5,937 nt of DNA from Hyphomicrobiaceae bacterium. Lineage in GTDB: Bacteria; Pseudomonadota; Alphaproteobacteria; Rhizobiales; MH13. The notes below the pieces were generated by a model. It did not search any database. It worked only from the letters and a program-made list of their open reading frames with translations, and was not told the DNA's origin. Position 1 is the first letter of the stretch. Each line of letters starts with the position of its first letter. The position numbers and the translations under genes are program-made. Positions 5,583 through 5,937 of the stretch are shown here, piece by piece. The stretch is taken from contig JAGRKQ010000263.1 in assembly GCA_020442235.1 (NCBI GenBank), positions 1 through 5,937 on the forward strand, in the 5' to 3' direction.

Positions 5583-5777
5583 TGCGGGATCGAATCGCTC
5601 AAGGGACGGGGACACTGGCGCGCACTATGACCGATTTGCGGAAAAAGCTGCAAACGCCCCTCCCCGCCCCATCCGGCTGCGCAGTCTTGCGTGTTGACAG
5701 AATACCGGCCGTGACGATCTTACCCCGCATAGCGACCGGGCCCGTCCCGGCCTGAACGCTCACAGGGACCGCATCGC
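5583..5777. other. Divergent intergenic region between the EAL gene and the HMA gene
   Basis: 195 bp without a convincing gene. Rightward it holds a perfect TTGACA at 5694-5699, with only weak -10 candidates near 5716-5723, and the HMA ribosome site AGGGA at 5764-5768. Leftward, TTGCAG at 5647-5652 and CATAGT at 5623-5628 form a weak 18-bp-spaced promoter candidate. If it is real, transcripts would begin at about 5616, favouring the ATG at 5582 over the GTG at 5615 for the EAL gene. No CueR/MerR-type dyad was evident. Confidence 0.45.
5694..5722 (+). promoter_or_regulatory. Possible promoter of the HMA gene (-35 TTGACA)
   Basis: TTGACA at 5694-5699 is a perfect -35 hexamer on the plus strand. 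The -10 is poorly defined: the best hexamers at 16-18 bp spacing match only half of TATAAT. This is tentative; an activator may be needed if it is used at all. Confidence 0.25.
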
Positions 5778-5937
5778 ATGTATACGCTGAAGGTTGAGGG
5801 CATGACCTGCCAGGGCTGCGCCCGCTCGGTCGAACGGGTTGTCGGCGCGCTGAAGCCCTGCGCGGCCGTTTCGGTCGCTCTTGAAGAGGGGCTCGTCTCC
5901 ATCGAGGACAGCATCGCCCGGGACGCGGCGGCAGAAG
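5778..5937 (+). CDS. Heavy-metal-associated (HMA) domain protein, partial; probable copper chaperone
   Basis: The first 53 codons are visible and the gene runs off the right edge. The protein starts MYTLKVEGMTCQGCARSVERV: a beta strand leading into the GMTCxxC metal-binding loop with Cys11 and Cys14, which bind Cu(I) in CopZ/Atx1-type proteins. A helix and a strand pair follow, with an additional Cys at 28. The ATG has AGGGA at 5764-5768, 9 bases upstream. By residue 53 most of an HMA domain has been made, which would suit a 65-70 aa chaperone, but a larger protein such as a CopA-type ATPase with an N-terminal HMA domain cannot be excluded. It is divergent from the EAL gene and has no evident functional link to it. 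Confidence 0.85.
   Translation, partial: MYTLKVEGMTCQGCARSVERVVGALKPCAAVSVALEEGLVSIEDSIARDAAAE

Noticed and set aside
4236..5630. A long plus-strand open frame (about 464 codons) opposite the EAL gene
   Set aside because: It mirrors the EAL gene in antisense. The protein shows no domain pattern, while the minus strand encodes membrane segments, a coiled coil and an EAL fold. Long antisense frames are expected in GC-rich DNA.
5694..5730. CueR/MerR-type metal-responsive operator before the HMA gene
   Set aside because: The -35 TTGACA is clear but no dyad symmetry or long-spacer promoter layout was visible between it and the start codon.

Overview
GC-rich sequence with strong G/C third-position bias, typical of an alphaproteobacterium. 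The gene content (ileS, ribF, a MaoC hydratase, a TIGR01459-type HAD protein, a TipF-like EAL protein, a stand-alone CheY with a CheZ, and CtrA-like TTAA-N7-TTAA boxes) points to the Hyphomicrobiales or a close order. I cannot name the genus.

Layout, left to right. (1) 1-1859, minus strand: a housekeeping block read right to left as maoC-like hydratase, ribF (FMN/FAD synthesis), then the first 63 codons of ileS, which runs off the left edge. (2) 1860-2148: a divergent intergenic region with two CtrA-like boxes. (3) 2149-3296, plus strand: a two-gene chemotaxis unit, cheY then cheZ, ending in a strong intrinsic terminator. (4) 3252-5582, minus strand: a membrane-anchored degenerate EAL-domain protein followed by a class IIA HAD protein, convergent with cheZ. 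The cheZ terminator lies inside the last codons of the HAD gene. (5) 5583-5777: a divergent intergenic region. (6) 5778 to the right edge, plus strand: the start of a heavy-metal-associated (HMA) protein, probably a small copper chaperone.

How the parts may work together. CheY carries the motor-switching phosphoryl signal, and CheZ, made from the same transcript, should remove it. The CheZ C-terminus resembles the CheY-binding peptide of the flagellar switch protein FliM. The EAL protein has the TipF architecture (two membrane segments, coiled coil, EAL domain with damaged catalytic positions), so it is more likely a c-di-GMP-binding flagellar factor than a phosphodiesterase. The window therefore looks like a motility island (CheY, CheZ, TipF-like, possibly CtrA-controlled) within a cofactor/translation block. 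All genes belong to recognisable families. I found no mobile element, CRISPR array, tRNA/rRNA or wholly new system. The most interesting points are the FliM-like CheZ tail, the degenerate EAL protein, the HAD protein without its second catalytic aspartate, and the terminator embedded in a convergent gene.
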